In this document: in pieces, positions 1 through 12,800 of the stretch
Layout of the letters: the number at the start of each line of letters is the position of its first letter
How positions within the stretch are numbered: the first letter of the stretch is position 1
Source: Heliocybe sulcata
Taxonomy: Eukaryota > Basidiomycota > Agaricomycetes > Gloeophyllales > Gloeophyllaceae
Assembly (NCBI GenBank): GCA_004369045.1
Contig: ML213510.1
Span: forward strand, 1,328,246 to 1,384,731
Direction: 5' to 3'
Length of the DNA stretch: 56,486 bases
Made by a program: the position numbers and the translations under genes
Notes under the pieces: generated by a model
Database searches by the model: none
What the model was told of the DNA's origin: nothing
The model's input: the letters and a program-made list of their open reading frames with translations, nothing else

Positions 1-3000
1 TATACAATGGCTCCCTATATACAGAGGTAGTTGGTAGCTACAGAGTCCCCCCCAGGCCCCGGTAAATCCGCCGGTAGGCCAAATCAGCAGGTTTAACGCT
101 AACTAGCCTGCACCGGCGGGTGTGTGACCCAGGCTAATAAGCCTTAAAGTGTGGGACGTCTAGGTGCCTACGGGACCAGGGCCGGGACTAGCAGTATCAA
201 CTTTAACTTCCATGAGCTATCCGCTGCGCCAGGTTTTACGTTGCCTCCCGTTAGTGGAGTAACCATGAAAGCCGCATGCCGCGATCATGCCTCCTTCACA
301 TGAATCAACGACTCTTGCATCCCACTCGCAATGCTGGTCCTAGTACTTGACTTGTGTTGGTCTTGGACGCGGTCCATACTTGGGTACCATGTAATGAACT
401 GTGGGTGGGTTCACACATTGCGGGTGCCTGTTCCTTTCCTTGTATTGATGAATTCCCTTGCAGCTCTGGGCGGTTTAAGTGCTGATTGGATGTAGTCCGT
501 GAACCATGTGCACCGCTGCGTGTGGTGTTACATGAGGACGCGGCGATAATATCCGGGCCAGTATCAACCCCGCGGTTGGTGCCTCAGAACTTTCGCAAAT
601 GAGTGCGGGGCAGCGAGATGAAAGGTGTGCAGTTTGAAATTGCTACTTTACATCGTGTACAGATGGAGAGAGCGCTCTTCACCCCGACCACGGGTGGTGA
701 GCATGTTGCTATCGAGGACAGCTTCAGCTCGGATGCCATTCAGCGGGAAAGATACACGCTCCAGAAATTGTCCTTTGTCACAAGGTCACCATTCATGTTG
801 CCGTCATAATATATATCAAGGTCTAAATTCACCAGCATAACCGTTCCACAGAATAACTCGGGTCAGATGCCGTCCTGAGTCTAATCGCCGTCCAGCCGGC
901 CATGGACTTCAGTAGTCTCGCAAAGCTCTTGTGGCTTGCCGGACGCGGCGGATGTAGTTTCAGACTAGCTGCCACGGCGATTCACCCCAACTCACCGCAT
1001 CCTGCACTCATCGACGGGGCGGGCTTGCTCAAGGATGCATGGCGAGCTGCCCCTCTAGTACGGTCCGCGTCCGAAATGATATCGCTATCAGACTTGCCTG
1101 CCGTTTCTGCCTGTGAGTCTCGCTTTCCCTCGTTGACTCTGACTTATCCGATGCCGCGAGTCTCAATGGCTGTGTAATCACCAGCGATCACGGAGATGCG
1201 CTGCTACTAGTCCGACTCCCCGCAGACGGGGAAACGGTCCCGCGATCGAAGATGCACAGCGAACCGCTCGTGAAGCTACAATTTCCCCTACCAAGGTCCG
1301 GATCTGAGCTCATATCATGATTGACTTGCCTTGCCATTCTTACTCGTAACCACCAGCAAACTATGATATTGGCCAAGATTATTTGCATCCACGTTGTCGC
1401 TCGAACTTCGGAGATGCGACTACGTGGGCTGTGAGTCGCACACGTTTGAGGAAGCGTTGGCCAAGCTGTGGAGATTCGAAGCTCCGAATTTTGCGCAGCC
1501 GGGCAGACGCTTCCTGGGTGTGAGATCAGGTTATTCAGCGGAACGGTCCCGATATTGACAATATTCGGCAGCTTATACCAGATCTACCGTCGCACGTGGC
1601 TATGAAGCTTAGGACAAGCTGAGATTATCTCGCTTTGCTATTGTCTTACGCGAAGGATTGGCCTTATACCGCCCGTCTACTAGCTGCTCTTGGGAGGTAC
1701 GCGAATCTAACGAAGATATGAAGGGGCAACATCTTCTGGGTCCGGTAAGCACAGTGGTAAGCAATTTGGCACTCCCCCAGAGTGTGCTCAATAACAGCTG
1801 CAGGCGACGTGGTGTGGAACATCGACATCATCGGTGATACCGCTCGAATGTGCCAGATGCAACTCGGTAATACGTATTCCCTTGGCTCCCGCACCGAGAT
1901 ATGTCTGCTGAACATAGCTTGCACGAGCCGAAGATCCTGCCTCCGGTTCCGTTCTCTATGAAAAACATGCAGCACACTTTTCTTGCCTAAGGCGAATCTA
2001 TATCTGGCTCTTGTATCAGTACCTTTTTAGCCGCTAAGGCCTCAATACGAGCACCACCTGCCGCGACGGCTCAGAAGGCATGGTGTACGGAGATACTGCA
2101 GGACATCCGCCTTCCACCGGCATGATAAAGTTCGTCCTAACATTACCCGTAATCCGGCCGATGTCCGCGCGCCTGACCAGCAGACAAGTCTCCAGACGTC
2201 GTTCGGGTTTCAAAAGAACTGGTGGGTGAATGTTCGATCTGTGGGCTTAAATGAGAGCCAGACGGTGCAACTTATACATGAGCTGCAATTGCTCCAAGCT
2301 GTCGACGAGAAGCGCCATGCATTAGGGGCTAATCTGTTTCTGTAGTAAGGTAATAAGGTTGTGACCGCCGGATATGAATGAGAGCTTGGCTAGTGAGCTA
2401 CGGCTCGGGAAAGGATTTAGAGACCAAGAGATCGGGTGGAATACTCGGGAAGTGTCTGACCAGGCGGGCGGACGTTCACCGGAAAAATGACTCTAACCTT
2501 CAGGTTACTGTGGAATGGGACCGAAGGGAGCGACGTCTCATCTCATGAAATCCACATGTGCTGCGATTACCACAAGTGTTGCCTTGCGCTATAGATGTAC
2601 TATGTGAAAGGCAGTTTATTTCAGGCGGACCGATCACCGAAGAGATTCTCATATGTCGCATGCCTTCTTAGTTATTAAAACGTCGCGATATGACTCAGCA
2701 CAGGCAGAACATGCTGGAGTGTGGTGTCTAAAAAGTGAGCTGCATCGCTGTTGAATATTCCTCGAAACAGAGATAGGATATAGAGTGATAAGATTAGACG
2801 AAGAACTCCAATAACAGTAAAAGTCTGGGGTCGGCGGTCTACGGCACGCCGGAGGATGTATGAATGGATGTGACCCAGCCTCTGGTACAACATCCACTCC
2901 GACACCCTCTGAGCGTCTCGCTGGCACGGTGATTATGATATCAAGTCCTGTAGGTATGGTTGAGGTACAGAAAAAGGTATAGTGTTTGCGTTACATACTT

Positions 3001-4169
3001 AGGCTCGTGAGCTACCGCTACTGTCCGTATCCTGGTGAAGGGAGACCAGTTTGGTCATGATGACAGAATCGTATCGGATGGAAGTAGGCTTATCACTGGT
3101 ACTTATATCACTTGCTTTCTCCTATGCCATGCATTATTTCTGTCAGGTCAGTGCTGATGCCATATGCAAAGTACTTCACTGCGTACCTCGCATCCTATCT
3201 TTCTGGACAAACATATAGACATGCAAACGTAGGCACTCTGATGGCCGAGATATTTCTTCTTGAGGAAAGTACTGGCAATAACTCCGCAAAACCTGCCTCG
3301 AACGGTGTCATCGCTGTATGGTCCCTCTTCTGCGAGTGCCATCCACGCTATTACGATGTTAGGTTCGAATTTTCCTCTGCGAAAGAATGAGCAGGCACGA
3401 TGCCGGAGACAATTGATGGCCCTGGCGACGCCATAATTTTCTACGGTATGCAGAGGACGAACATGAGCTGGAGAATTATACAGCGTGCCATGCGTGCGTG
3501 TTTCCTTCTTGCAAGCAGGATTCGGTCTCGGTGAACCGTCGAAGCGCGGGACTGGCGTGCGAAGTGGGCACATGACTCTATAGGGCTTCTGTCCCAACAT
3601 GGCTTCCCAATGTCCTCTTTCGGTATCTTTGCAGACGCCACTTCACGTTGCTTCTGTCTTACCTGCCTTCTATGTCTGATGGCCACTCACATATACGTCA
3701 TGTTCCGCACGTTCATGCATATAAGAGACAGAGTCTTTTGCTCAAAGTCGTTTTTATCGCTCTTCCGCCCCCTCCCTTCCTGTTCTTCTGCGGCGGGCGT
3801 CCTTCGAGTCTTACTCTGCTCCGCCTGCAGGCGTATTCACGGGTTGGTCCCTTGCGCTGGAGTTTCTAGAAGGAGCTGCGACAGGTGAGGCAGTTCGTTC
3901 ATGTCAAACCTTGTAGTTCTCGTGCCAACATTTCAGGAGAGCGCTCGGGTTAAATCTCCCATTTACCACAAACTCTTTCGTTTTTTAATCGTTCCTCAGG
4001 CCTCATCTCCGATAGTTTTGAGAGAACAGCAAGAGCCCGACTGAAATCCTTGCCGGTACAGTTCAAGGCTGCGGAACTACTCGACTTCTCTCTCTCTATT
4101 CACACATTCTCGGGTTTCGCTACTTCGGCGGACTGCACACAAGTGGACGACTACGATCTGCAGAACCCC

Positions 4170-5135
4170 CCCGTATTTCCCGGGTGAGTGGCGCACTTGA
4201 CGCCGATGGACTCTGACCTCGATTTAGACTCGATCCCGTAATGTGACATGCCATATGCGGAGAAATCGGTGTTATGTTGCGACAGGCAAGAACATAGAGG
4301 AACAATGAGACATAGTCAGGCACCAAGGCATACTACAAGAGCAACGCAAGCAAGAGCGATCCCATATAGAGGGCATGATGTGCGCACACGGACAGGAGAG
4401 AACGATATCCGTCAAAGCGACATGACTGCCAACACGAGCATAGTCAAAATACAGCCACCATCACGGACATGTGGCGTTTGCGGTGAGTGGCGCGCGATAG
4501 ATTGATCTCGGTTTTGGCTTCGAGAGCATTCGAGATGGTTGCCATAAGACCATTGGTCGCGGGAACATCGGCGTGCGAAAATTAATGGAATGGTGAGGAA
4601 TGGTCTGGCAAGCACCCGCAACGGAGCTAAGCAACGACAGGAGGCCGAGGCGTGCGAGTCAGCATGCACATGGTGACATGATCTGCAGGCATAGATGCCT
4701 AAGATAGATGGAAAGGCGGTATATCAGTTACGGTCAACGATTGCCAGGTAAGCAGAAGGCAAGCATAGCTTACAGTCCAAGGCACCGTCAAACATGGCGT
4801 TCCCGGCGAGTGGCGCGCGCGTCAGTGGTCGAATTCCTGACTTGGCCTCGGTTCGGCCATCGTGATCCCAGCGATATTGTTTGCGGGGAGGTCGGGCATG
4901 AGGGAATGGAGGAGCCGCGTGGAATGGTTTCTAAGCACGTCACAAGACAATAGGTGAGCAAGGCCAGGATTCCGCGATCAGTCAGTGTAGGATATGCGTC
5001 CATAGACAAGGTGCGATTATATCAAGCATGGCAGTGTCGTCACCAGAGGAGTAGACGGCAAAGAATACCGACGTATTGCGAAATATGGCCTTCCCGGTGA
5101 GTGGCGCGATAGTTTGATTTTGATTTTGATTCTGA
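4170..5135. repeat. Diverged ~300-bp tandem repeat units
   Basis: A short core reading approximately TTCCCGGTGAGTGGCGCG recurs near 4181, 4480, 4800 and 5091, giving spacings of about 290-320 bp. The core is followed by a variable tract with GATTTTGATT- or TCGGTT-like runs and preceded by an ACATGGCGTT-like box in the later units. Similarity between units is patchy, so this is an old tandem array rather than a recent satellite. No coding function is visible in it. The exact boundaries are approximate because I aligned the units by eye. Confidence 0.5.
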
Positions 5136-5139
5136 TTTT
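5115..5139. repeat. Short GATTTT microsatellite
   Basis: Four imperfect GATTTT/GATTCT hexamers in a row, directly after the core of the last tandem unit. Confidence 0.6.
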
Positions 5140-7052
5140 CAGAACGATCTCTTACGCAAACACGCTGAGAAACAGAGTACGCAAGGATACAATTCCGAGT
5201 TGTCAGCAATCACAAGGAGTTATGAAGCGCGGTCCACATGGACGATACAGGTCAACAAAGACCTATATGAGTCCCAGCTCTACGATTAGCAGATGACCAG
5301 ACCGTAAAGATAGCCAAGACCGACGGCTTTCATGCCTATCGTATCCGGTGGTGCACTGACACGGACAGGAACTTGCGAACGTGCAGGAGCACGAGCTACA
5401 CCGGCTTAGTTCGCCTGCGACAGTGTCCTACGTAAGAGACAGACAGCACGGTACGGTTTGGATATCCACGCAGCCGTAATGCAAGTAGGCTGGACGAGGG
5501 AGTGCCGAGCGGAATGCAAGTGGGAGTGGAGTGGTTTACGGCTCCAAGTTGACTGGCTGACTTCGGAATGGTAGTGGCCAGTCGGGACCGAGTTTGGAGC
5601 GGTGGGCAGAACCGGAACATGCAGCACGTAAGTCTCAGCGGCGAGCCAACGTAACTGGAGAGCAGCAGGACAGAGTGTTACGGCGCACAGGGCCGTGCGG
5701 GTGGCACACGAGGATGTGAACGGGCGGTGCGACCCTGCCGGCTGCCATGAGAGCTGGTGTGCGTCGCCTCCGGGAGTAGATGGAGTCCCGGACGATTGCG
5801 CGAATATGAGGAAGCGATGCGCAGCAGTCGCGGTGTTACGGCGTGATAGAGTTGCTATCTGATAAAGCCGGGGAAACGGACTGTGTGGCGTCCCTGGGTG
5901 CGTATGCGCGATGCCGACTTGCCCATTAATCTGCCGCGGAACATGGGAAGGAGTAGGTCGCCACCAGACAATACTTGGCATGGCACGGCACGAGTATCAG
6001 GATCAGATTATCGGAATCTGTGGCGCTTGGGCAGGATGGATGACCTGACCTGCGGGGAACAGGTGAGCAAGCGTCGACGGAGGCGGATGGGTGCGTGCTT
6101 CTCCGGTGATAGCCTTGTTGTGACCGAAGAAGCTAAGGCTGGGCGGAAGCAGTTAACCTTGAGTTGGTGAGGTTATCTCAGAATCAGCGCTCGGGGCGAC
6201 GGGAGTAGAGTCCGGAGGGTAAATGGTGAGGCACGTTGGGTAGCTGCATGTGGGCTTGTGCACGCTAGGCAGAAAACGGTGAGTGATTCTGTCGCGTTGG
6301 GGTAAGTTCGGTGTGGCGAGGGAGCGGGATGGGAGTGAGCTCGGATGTGCTATCGTGTTGCATCGTCGGGAAATGCCGAGTGGCAGGATGCCGAACAGGG
6401 CGAGGACATCAGGACTCTGTCATTCTGCCGTAAGGGCAGCACGCGAGGTCGAAAGGTCCGGTTGCGAGTGTGTCAGAGTGTGTGAGGACGAAGCGACAAA
6501 AGTGAGTTATACGGTGTCCTGCGCTGAAACTCCTCGTCGATTGCCGACCATTGTATCCGATAGAGGGAATCACCCGAGTGATTTCGCAGTGTCGGCCTGT
6601 TGCGGTAGGAACGGAGCTTAGCACCGGACCATCCTCTTCATACCGGTCTGATCCTCTCATCCGTATACATCCTGCCCTTTCCAGGCGCATGCCAATGGAG
6701 ACACCAGCGATGCTCCGAGCGTTGGCACCGCTAACAATCAGCTGAAACGTCGCGACGGGCACATGCTCCAAATGAACGCGACAGACGGAAGCAATTAAAG
6801 ATATAAGCTTGTTGTAAGCTCGGGCGGTGGAATCTAAACGAGACGCTGATCGATGCGGCTTCTTCGTATCAATCTCCTCTATCTCCGTCTCTAGCACAGC
6901 CCTCTCCCAGGTTCCCGCCTGAACGCTGCCACGGGATCCGCAACAAGGGCCGCGCTCACGGAACATTGGCGAGCCTTCAAATACGCCAACGCACGCCGCC
7001 TTTCCCTGCCCCTCCTTTCTTCTCTAATGGTGTGATCGCCCGCTTCTTCGCC

Positions 7053-8131
7053 ATGCATCACCGTCCTCCTTCTCGTGATTCTGACCCTCACCGCAGTCCT
7101 AGGTCCGAACAACAACACTCCCTTCCGTCTATCCACCACCTCCACCCGTACCTTGCGCCTTCCGTCCCGTATCCTGCCCCCGAGCTGCCGCCAATGGCTG
7201 CCACAGCAGAGCCGCCCGCCATGCAGCTCGACCAGGGTAACTCCGACTCTGAAGAGCAAGGCCCGCCCAAGAAGAAACGTCGACGGCAAGCCTTGAGCTG
7301 CACCGGTACGTCCACCTCCACCGAGGCTTGCCATCCAGACGCTGACAAAGGCCCCGCCCTTGCATTACAAATTCCACCCGCGTTCCTGGATCACAAGAAT
7401 GCAAGCGCCGCAAGATAAAGTGTGACAGGTCGGGACGCTCTCGCGACTGCTCGTCTAGCCTCAGACCAACCTCTTTGTTGCTCTGTCCAGGGCGCAGCCT
7501 TGCGGCCCGTGCACGCGCCGCGGCGAGGCCGCCAAATGCCAATGGAACATCGTCGAGCCCACGTACGTCCCTCCTTGTCATACGCGACTCCCTCGTCTTA
7601 GTCTCCCCATACAGGGACAAGTATGTGACGAGAGCCGAGTATGACGAACTCAAGAGCCGCTTCGAGGGCATGGAGCGCACGCTCGTGAGGCTGTTGCCGG
7701 GCTTCGCCGCGTCTGCGACGTCGGACACGCAGCCTCCGTACATGTCGGGCGCACCCTCAAACGCGCCAGCAGGCCCTGCATATCCTCCGCATCCGCAGTA
7801 CGGCCCCTCCGAGCCAGCCCCTGAATATCGCGTCCACGCCGTCCCCGTGCCGTCCTCGTCGCAGCCCCGCCGTCCCCCGGCGCTCCCGCCTCTCCAGCCG
7901 CCGCCGACGCACCCCGCGTCGCGCCCCTCGCCGCTCTCCCTCGCCGCCATCACGACGCCGTACAACCCGGACCCGAGTCTGGACGCGTGGCAGTCAAAAA
8001 ACTGGCCGGCGCAGACGCTCACAACGCTGCTGGGCGAGCGTCTGCGCCTCTCACCCGCCGGCCCGGCGCACCAGCCCCACCCGGCCCAGGTGCAAGCTCA
8101 GCACAGGCTCCTGCAGGTGCACAACAGGTGA
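7053..8131 (+). CDS. Zn2Cys6 (GAL4-type) transcription factor
   Basis: This encodes a sequence-specific DNA-binding regulator acting in the nucleus. Four exons close in frame: 7053-7305, 7398-7428, 7491-7562 and 7615-8131, giving about 290 aa. The six cysteines of the binuclear zinc cluster are assembled only after splicing: exon 1 supplies SCT, exon 2 ECKRRKIKCDR, exon 3 QPCGPCTRRG and a CQW. A Lys/Arg-rich stretch (PKKKRRR) just before the cluster is a likely nuclear signal. After the cluster comes the KYVTRAEYDELKSRFEGME segment usual in basidiomycete members, probably a short coiled-coil dimer element. The rest is Pro/Ser/Ala-rich and looks disordered. I chose the ATG at 7053 because the frame upstream begins at a TTG. 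No middle-homology domain is visible, so this is a small family member and its target genes cannot be read from sequence. The 3' end is uncertain: another frame stays open to 8220. Confidence 0.85.
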
Positions 8132-9529
8132 CACCCCGTCCTGTACCGCGCGAGGGGAATATGCCTCGCCCGTCAGGCTCGAGTAATCCATACCAATCGC
8201 CCCGGTTTCAACCGAAATAACTCATAAATGACAAGTCTCATACCCATACCCATACCCCTACACCACACCACAGTCTAATACGAATAACCTCACACTACAC
8301 GTTCCGTCTGCCTCTCATCTGTGTATTCTTACTCCTTCCGGTTCTTTCGGCGCCATTTCTATAAAGTTTCCGTGTTACAAATTTGTATTCCATTCCTGTC
8401 GATGTGAGTAGCGTTCCCTTTGTACCACCGAAGCAAACCCTCTGGGTACTAACGAGATGCCAGGTATACGCTACACTACGCATAACTTAAGCGCTAGATA
8501 GTAATCACCCCCTTGGGGTATTATGAAGGGGCACGGACGGCATGTAAGCTCCGCTGGTCGGAAGGGAAAGGCCGAGCGAAGGCGAAGCAGAAGGTGGTGG
8601 GAGATCCAGGATGTCTAATTCTCCCGACAATTACGGTGTGTCGACGTGGGGAGGAGCAGGTACTATTGCCGACCAGGGCGAGGTCGATTTCGCGCACGCG
8701 ATTAATGTTAGTGTCCGAGTGGAGGCTCGCGTAGTTTTCTTGACACAGGCACCGTTCTATATACACAGTCCTGTTCATAAAATAGTACTTTGCCTCTAAT
8801 AGTCTTTTGTCAGCAGATATCTGCCATCTTCACAGTCTGTACGGAGACTTGTCCCTACGATGGTGCAATTCAGCATGTGCGTGCGTCCATATGAATATAC
8901 ATCCGAAATCACAGGTTCATAGTCATCGTGAGAACGTATTTAGCGAAGGCGGACACGTTGTTCAATATGATACTGCTTGGACATACACAGCCGATGTTGT
9001 CAATGTTAATTAAACAGGCAGACAGTGATGCGTACATCGGAGTAAACTAGGGTAGGGAGGGAGAAACATACGGAGGGAGAGACATACTATACGAGTCCGG
9101 AAGGAGATGGATAGTACACGGAGGTTGTGAGCGTCCGACAAGGAGAAGCTACAGTAATAAACGCGACGACGCACCCAGAGTCCCTGTCCCTAGTAAACGG
9201 ACCAGAGTCCCTATCGTGGGGGTAGACTATTACTTCCATCGAATCGTGGCTGCCTAGGACGGAGTAATAGCGAACGTGAGACTCGGATCCAGTCAAACAA
9301 CCGACCGTGGTGCGTAGCGAGGCCGCTTTTAACAGTGTATCACACGGGGTCGCCATCGATGTCTGTGCTGTTAGAGTCCCTAAGCTCTTCGGCGAAGAGG
9401 TACCTCGGATCTTGAGGAGACCGTCGAGTGGATAAAAAATCCGACAGCCTATTGGAGCGAGGGTATATTATGGCAATGGACTTCACGCAGTCGATGTCAA
9501 GGGTTAGAATAAGATTATATCCCTGTAGC
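8132..9529. other. Intergenic, no gene seen
   Basis: No supported gene. The 3' flank of the zinc-cluster gene contains a short CCATAC repeat (about 8240-8262), likely untranslated region. Farther on there are A/G-rich runs near 9050-9100 and short unsupported frames on both strands. Confidence 0.5.
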
Positions 9530-10386
9530 TCAAGGGATCAGCCACCACGCACGTAAGTCGAGTACATTACCCCTGAAGTTCTGCAAGAATTTCTTCTGGT
9601 CGAGCTTGATGGCACAAACGCCCTTTGTATAGCCGTGAAGAGCAGATGGGAGGCGCCCAAACAACGTGTCCGATGACGGATCACAAGGGTTCGTCCACTG
9701 CTTCATCTGCATGAAGAATTTCCTGAACTCCTTGACGGCTGATCGCTTCTTGTTGAGCTGTCGTTCAGTCCCAACCGGCTGACGTGCCGACTGCTCAGCA
9801 TTAGAACACGGTCCTTCGCCCATGCCGTTAGCACCGTATGCAGCCTCTCCTAGTAACCAAGCTCGATGTTCAGGGCGCCAGTATTGCGCTGGATGGATAT
9901 GATCGCAGGCATTGGTGCCCGTGAGGACAACATCCTTTTCAGGCCCGACTTCTTAGGCGTAGTCAAGATTGGGCTCATCCTTAGAGAGCATAACACGGCG
10001 GGCGTTGACAGCGTAAAGGGCTGGACCTACCATGAAAAAGAAGCCCATTGTTCGCTCGATCTCGAGCGCCTTCCAAACGATGGGAATACCAGTGAGCGCT
10101 GCAGCACAGGATAGACGACGGCCTGGAGGGGATCAAAATTCTCGACTGGTGCGAATAGCTCGGGACCACCGAGGAAATGGAGTCCGTCTCAAAAAGACCG
10201 GTGCAGCCAGAAGAATGGCTGGAATATTCTCCATTTTGTAGTGAGAAGCCCCCGGAAATCTCCTTGGCGCACACTGCGCGCTCCTTTGTCGAGCGCTGCT
10301 GAGCCGATGTAGCGCTCCAACGTATCATACCCTGGAAAAGAGTACGAGCGGATCAGCACTGGCGCAGGAGAAGACCAACGAAACAC
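9530..10386 (-). pseudogene. Unrecognised coding remnant
   Basis: On the minus strand two frames carry protein-like stretches separated by stops. The upstream part (about 10386-10190) reads as an aromatic, membrane-like peptide. A middle part contains EIERTMGFFFMVGPALYAVN, followed by an in-frame stop. The last part (9823-9530) is a 97-aa open frame rich in Lys and aromatics (KEFRKFFMQMKQWTN). The run of meaningful-looking sequence across stops suggests a decayed gene rather than chance. I do not recognise the family; a transporter-like membrane protein or transposon debris are both possible. Confidence 0.3.
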
Positions 10387-11170
10387 GAAAGAACTTGCTT
10401 GTGGGTGGTTCAGACATTACGCTGAGAGGGTTGTGGCTGAGGAAGGGTCTTGAGCGCGGTGAGCAATTGAGCGAGACCCGTACTGTATTCCAATGTCAAC
10501 CACCAATACGCCTCAGCCACAAACCTGATTAATGTGGCTTCCGTTCCCACCAGGAGGTATCTGTTCCTAGCAGATCAGGTATAGAATTAGTCGCCAGGGT
10601 ACGAAAGCCCATAATCAATATCCTGGAAAAATTAGAGAACTTCAGAGAAATGAATACTTTTGAAATGGAAGTCGACTCTCAGATCTCAACACGAACTTCT
10701 CGTAGCTTCAATATTGAGAGGTAGGAGGGGCTTCCCTGGAAACGCATTTCTCGATCACCACTGAACTGCACGGACGGCTCACAATGCATGATTAAGCGAA
10801 CTCATTAGCGCAGGACGCTTCTGCCCGCCCGCCATACCATTCAACTTTAGTTTCCCTGACAGAAGAACAGAGCCGTCTCACCCGCCAATCAGCACGCAAC
10901 CTTGATTACGATCGCCAGGCCAATCTACTCCCATCTCCGAGCCCTCATATCGTTATCAAGGTTGCGATCAAGGTTTGCTTCCGTCCGCCAGTACGAAGCG
11001 ATGCAGGCCTCATCGATCCGCTCCACGCTTGCGACGGCGAGGTCATCATGGCAACAACGTGGGGCCTCTGCAAAGCTGTGCCGCCACCAATTGTGTTTCG
11101 CAAAAGGTCCCGTGTCCGTCTCCTCGGTACGGAGGGACCCATCCAACGCGTCGCATCGACCCCTCCCCGC

Positions 11171-12800
11171 TCACGACTCCGAACTACTCTCCATAATCGC
11201 CTTAATCATCGCTCCCCCAACCCTCGTCGCGTCCTCAAACCGTCCCGCGAAGAACCCCGCCGTCTCCTCAAACCGTTCTCTATACAGCTCAAAACTCCCA
11301 AACCTTACACACTGCGCCCACCCCCTTGCCGCCACCACAAACTCCAAGTCGTCCGACCGGTGCGTGACGTCATACAACGCCGCGTTGAGCGCCGCGCTGA
11401 GCCGCGGCGGCGAGCGGAAGAGGTACTCGGCGACGCCAATCCACATGCGGAACACGGGCGTCGCGGCGAGCTCGAGGTGTGTGTACGGCTGGATGCGCAG
11501 CTGTGCCCAGCAGTCCACCATCGCAAGCAAAGACAGATGTGAGTTGGCCTTGGCCTTGGGGGAGCGCGGCCGCGTAGAGGTGGGCGAAGGCGGGGCGGCG
11601 AGGCTGAACCTGTCGAGAATATCTTCCGACAGAAGTATGGGTGCGCGGGTCTTGCCATTCGCCATGGGGGTGTCTCCGGTTTTCGTCTCCTCATAATCCC
11701 CGCCGAACACCTGGTCCCTTGCCCGGTAGACCCTCTCCCTCAACGCCCCCTCATCCGCGCCGAGCATCAGCTTGAACAGCTCCGTAGCGCTCCTCGCATA
11801 CTGCCCAATCATTTCCCCCGCGCTCGGGTTGAGTATCGCCAGGCCCGCGTACACGTGCCACATGTTCGAGTAGATTCGCAGCATGATGTTAACCTTGACG
11901 TTCTCGATACCGCCGACATACGGTGCGGACTCCCAGGGGTAGGACTTGGCGGAGGCCCAGGCGGTGCCCATGGAGAGGAAAGCGGCGTGCGTGACGGCTT
12001 GCGTGTTCGCGGTGACAAGGTCGTGGTCCGTGTACGAGAGGTAGACGTAGCGCGAGCGGAGGGGGGCGAAGATATGTTCGACGAGTGCAAGTGCCCAGTC
12101 TGGGGCGCGGTGTTGTATAAGGACCTATGGGACGGTAGGTGTGTTAGTCTGCGGGACACGAAGGTGGATGTATGCACTTACCAGTGGTTGACCGTGCGGT
12201 GATACGGTCGGGCCGTGCAACGAATGGCACGAGACAATGTGCACGTCCTCGGGGAGGTGCTTTTCGAATGCCTCCTTTTCCGGTGCCTTTACAGACGTCT
12301 GGCCCGAGACGATCGCACCGACTTTCGTAGCTGGTGCACGGGCGGTGAGGCTTATTGGGAGGGCTGGAGGGGAAGGAAAGCGCACGCACATGGGCCATAC
12401 TCTGCGACCACTCTGTCGATGTACTCTGCCTCGACCGAGTACATGATAAAGTCCGCTGCGCGAGAGACGCGGTGGCCGTCTTGTACGACCGTGATGCCCG
12501 GCGTGTCTGGGAAGAGTGGTCGTGCTCAATTCCGGGGACCAACATGATCGAAGGAACTACGCACCTCGATACTCTTCTTTGAGCTGCTCGTACTTAGACG
12601 GGATGTCACAGACATGGATCCTCCATACACACACCTTCAGCTCAACTGGCACCAGAAATCAGATCTGAAATGACCCACTTTTTCCATCCACCGTCCGATA
12701 GGTACTTTGCGTACATCCGGCCCATAGCACCCATCCCAATCAAACCTATCGTCGGCTGCTCATCAACTGGAGACTCGGGTATCGCGTTTGGGTCGACCAT
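11171..12800 (-). CDS. TYR1: Prephenate dehydrogenase (NADP+)
   Basis: This enzyme converts prephenate to 4-hydroxyphenylpyruvate by NADP-dependent oxidative decarboxylation, the committed step to tyrosine, in the cytosol. Five exons close in frame: 12800-12679, 12620-12565, 12506-12390, 12330-12182 and 12124-11171, giving 465 aa against about 450 for yeast Tyr1. The N-terminus has the Rossmann signature IGLIGMGAMGRMYA. It is followed by IHVCDIPSKYEQLKEEY, MYSVEAEYIDRVVAEYGP and the family block KVGAIVSGQTS...HSLHGPTVSPHGQPL, which contains the catalytic-region His residues. Exon 5 carries the helical dimerisation domain. No ACT or chorismate mutase domain is attached, as expected for fungi. 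Introns are 57-59 nt with GT..AG ends. The start is the ATG just before the Rossmann fold. Its neighbours are unrelated, so no pathway cluster is implied. Confidence 0.93.

Larger units (their letters stand above)
1..7052. other. Gene-poor, degenerate region
   Basis: I find no gene in this stretch. Open frames are short, overlap on both strands and show no family motif or consistent splice pattern. The base composition is mixed and the sequence looks like old decayed repeats. The only internal structure I can support is a set of diverged tandem units near 4.2-5.1 kb, listed separately. A C/T-rich run near 3760-3840, preceded by a TATA-like ATATAAG at about 3720, could be a fossil promoter, but no coding frame follows it. 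Confidence 0.6.

Noticed and set aside
10902-11696. 264-codon plus-strand frame
   Set aside because: It overlaps the last exon of TYR1 in antisense, where the minus-strand reading is a clear enzyme.
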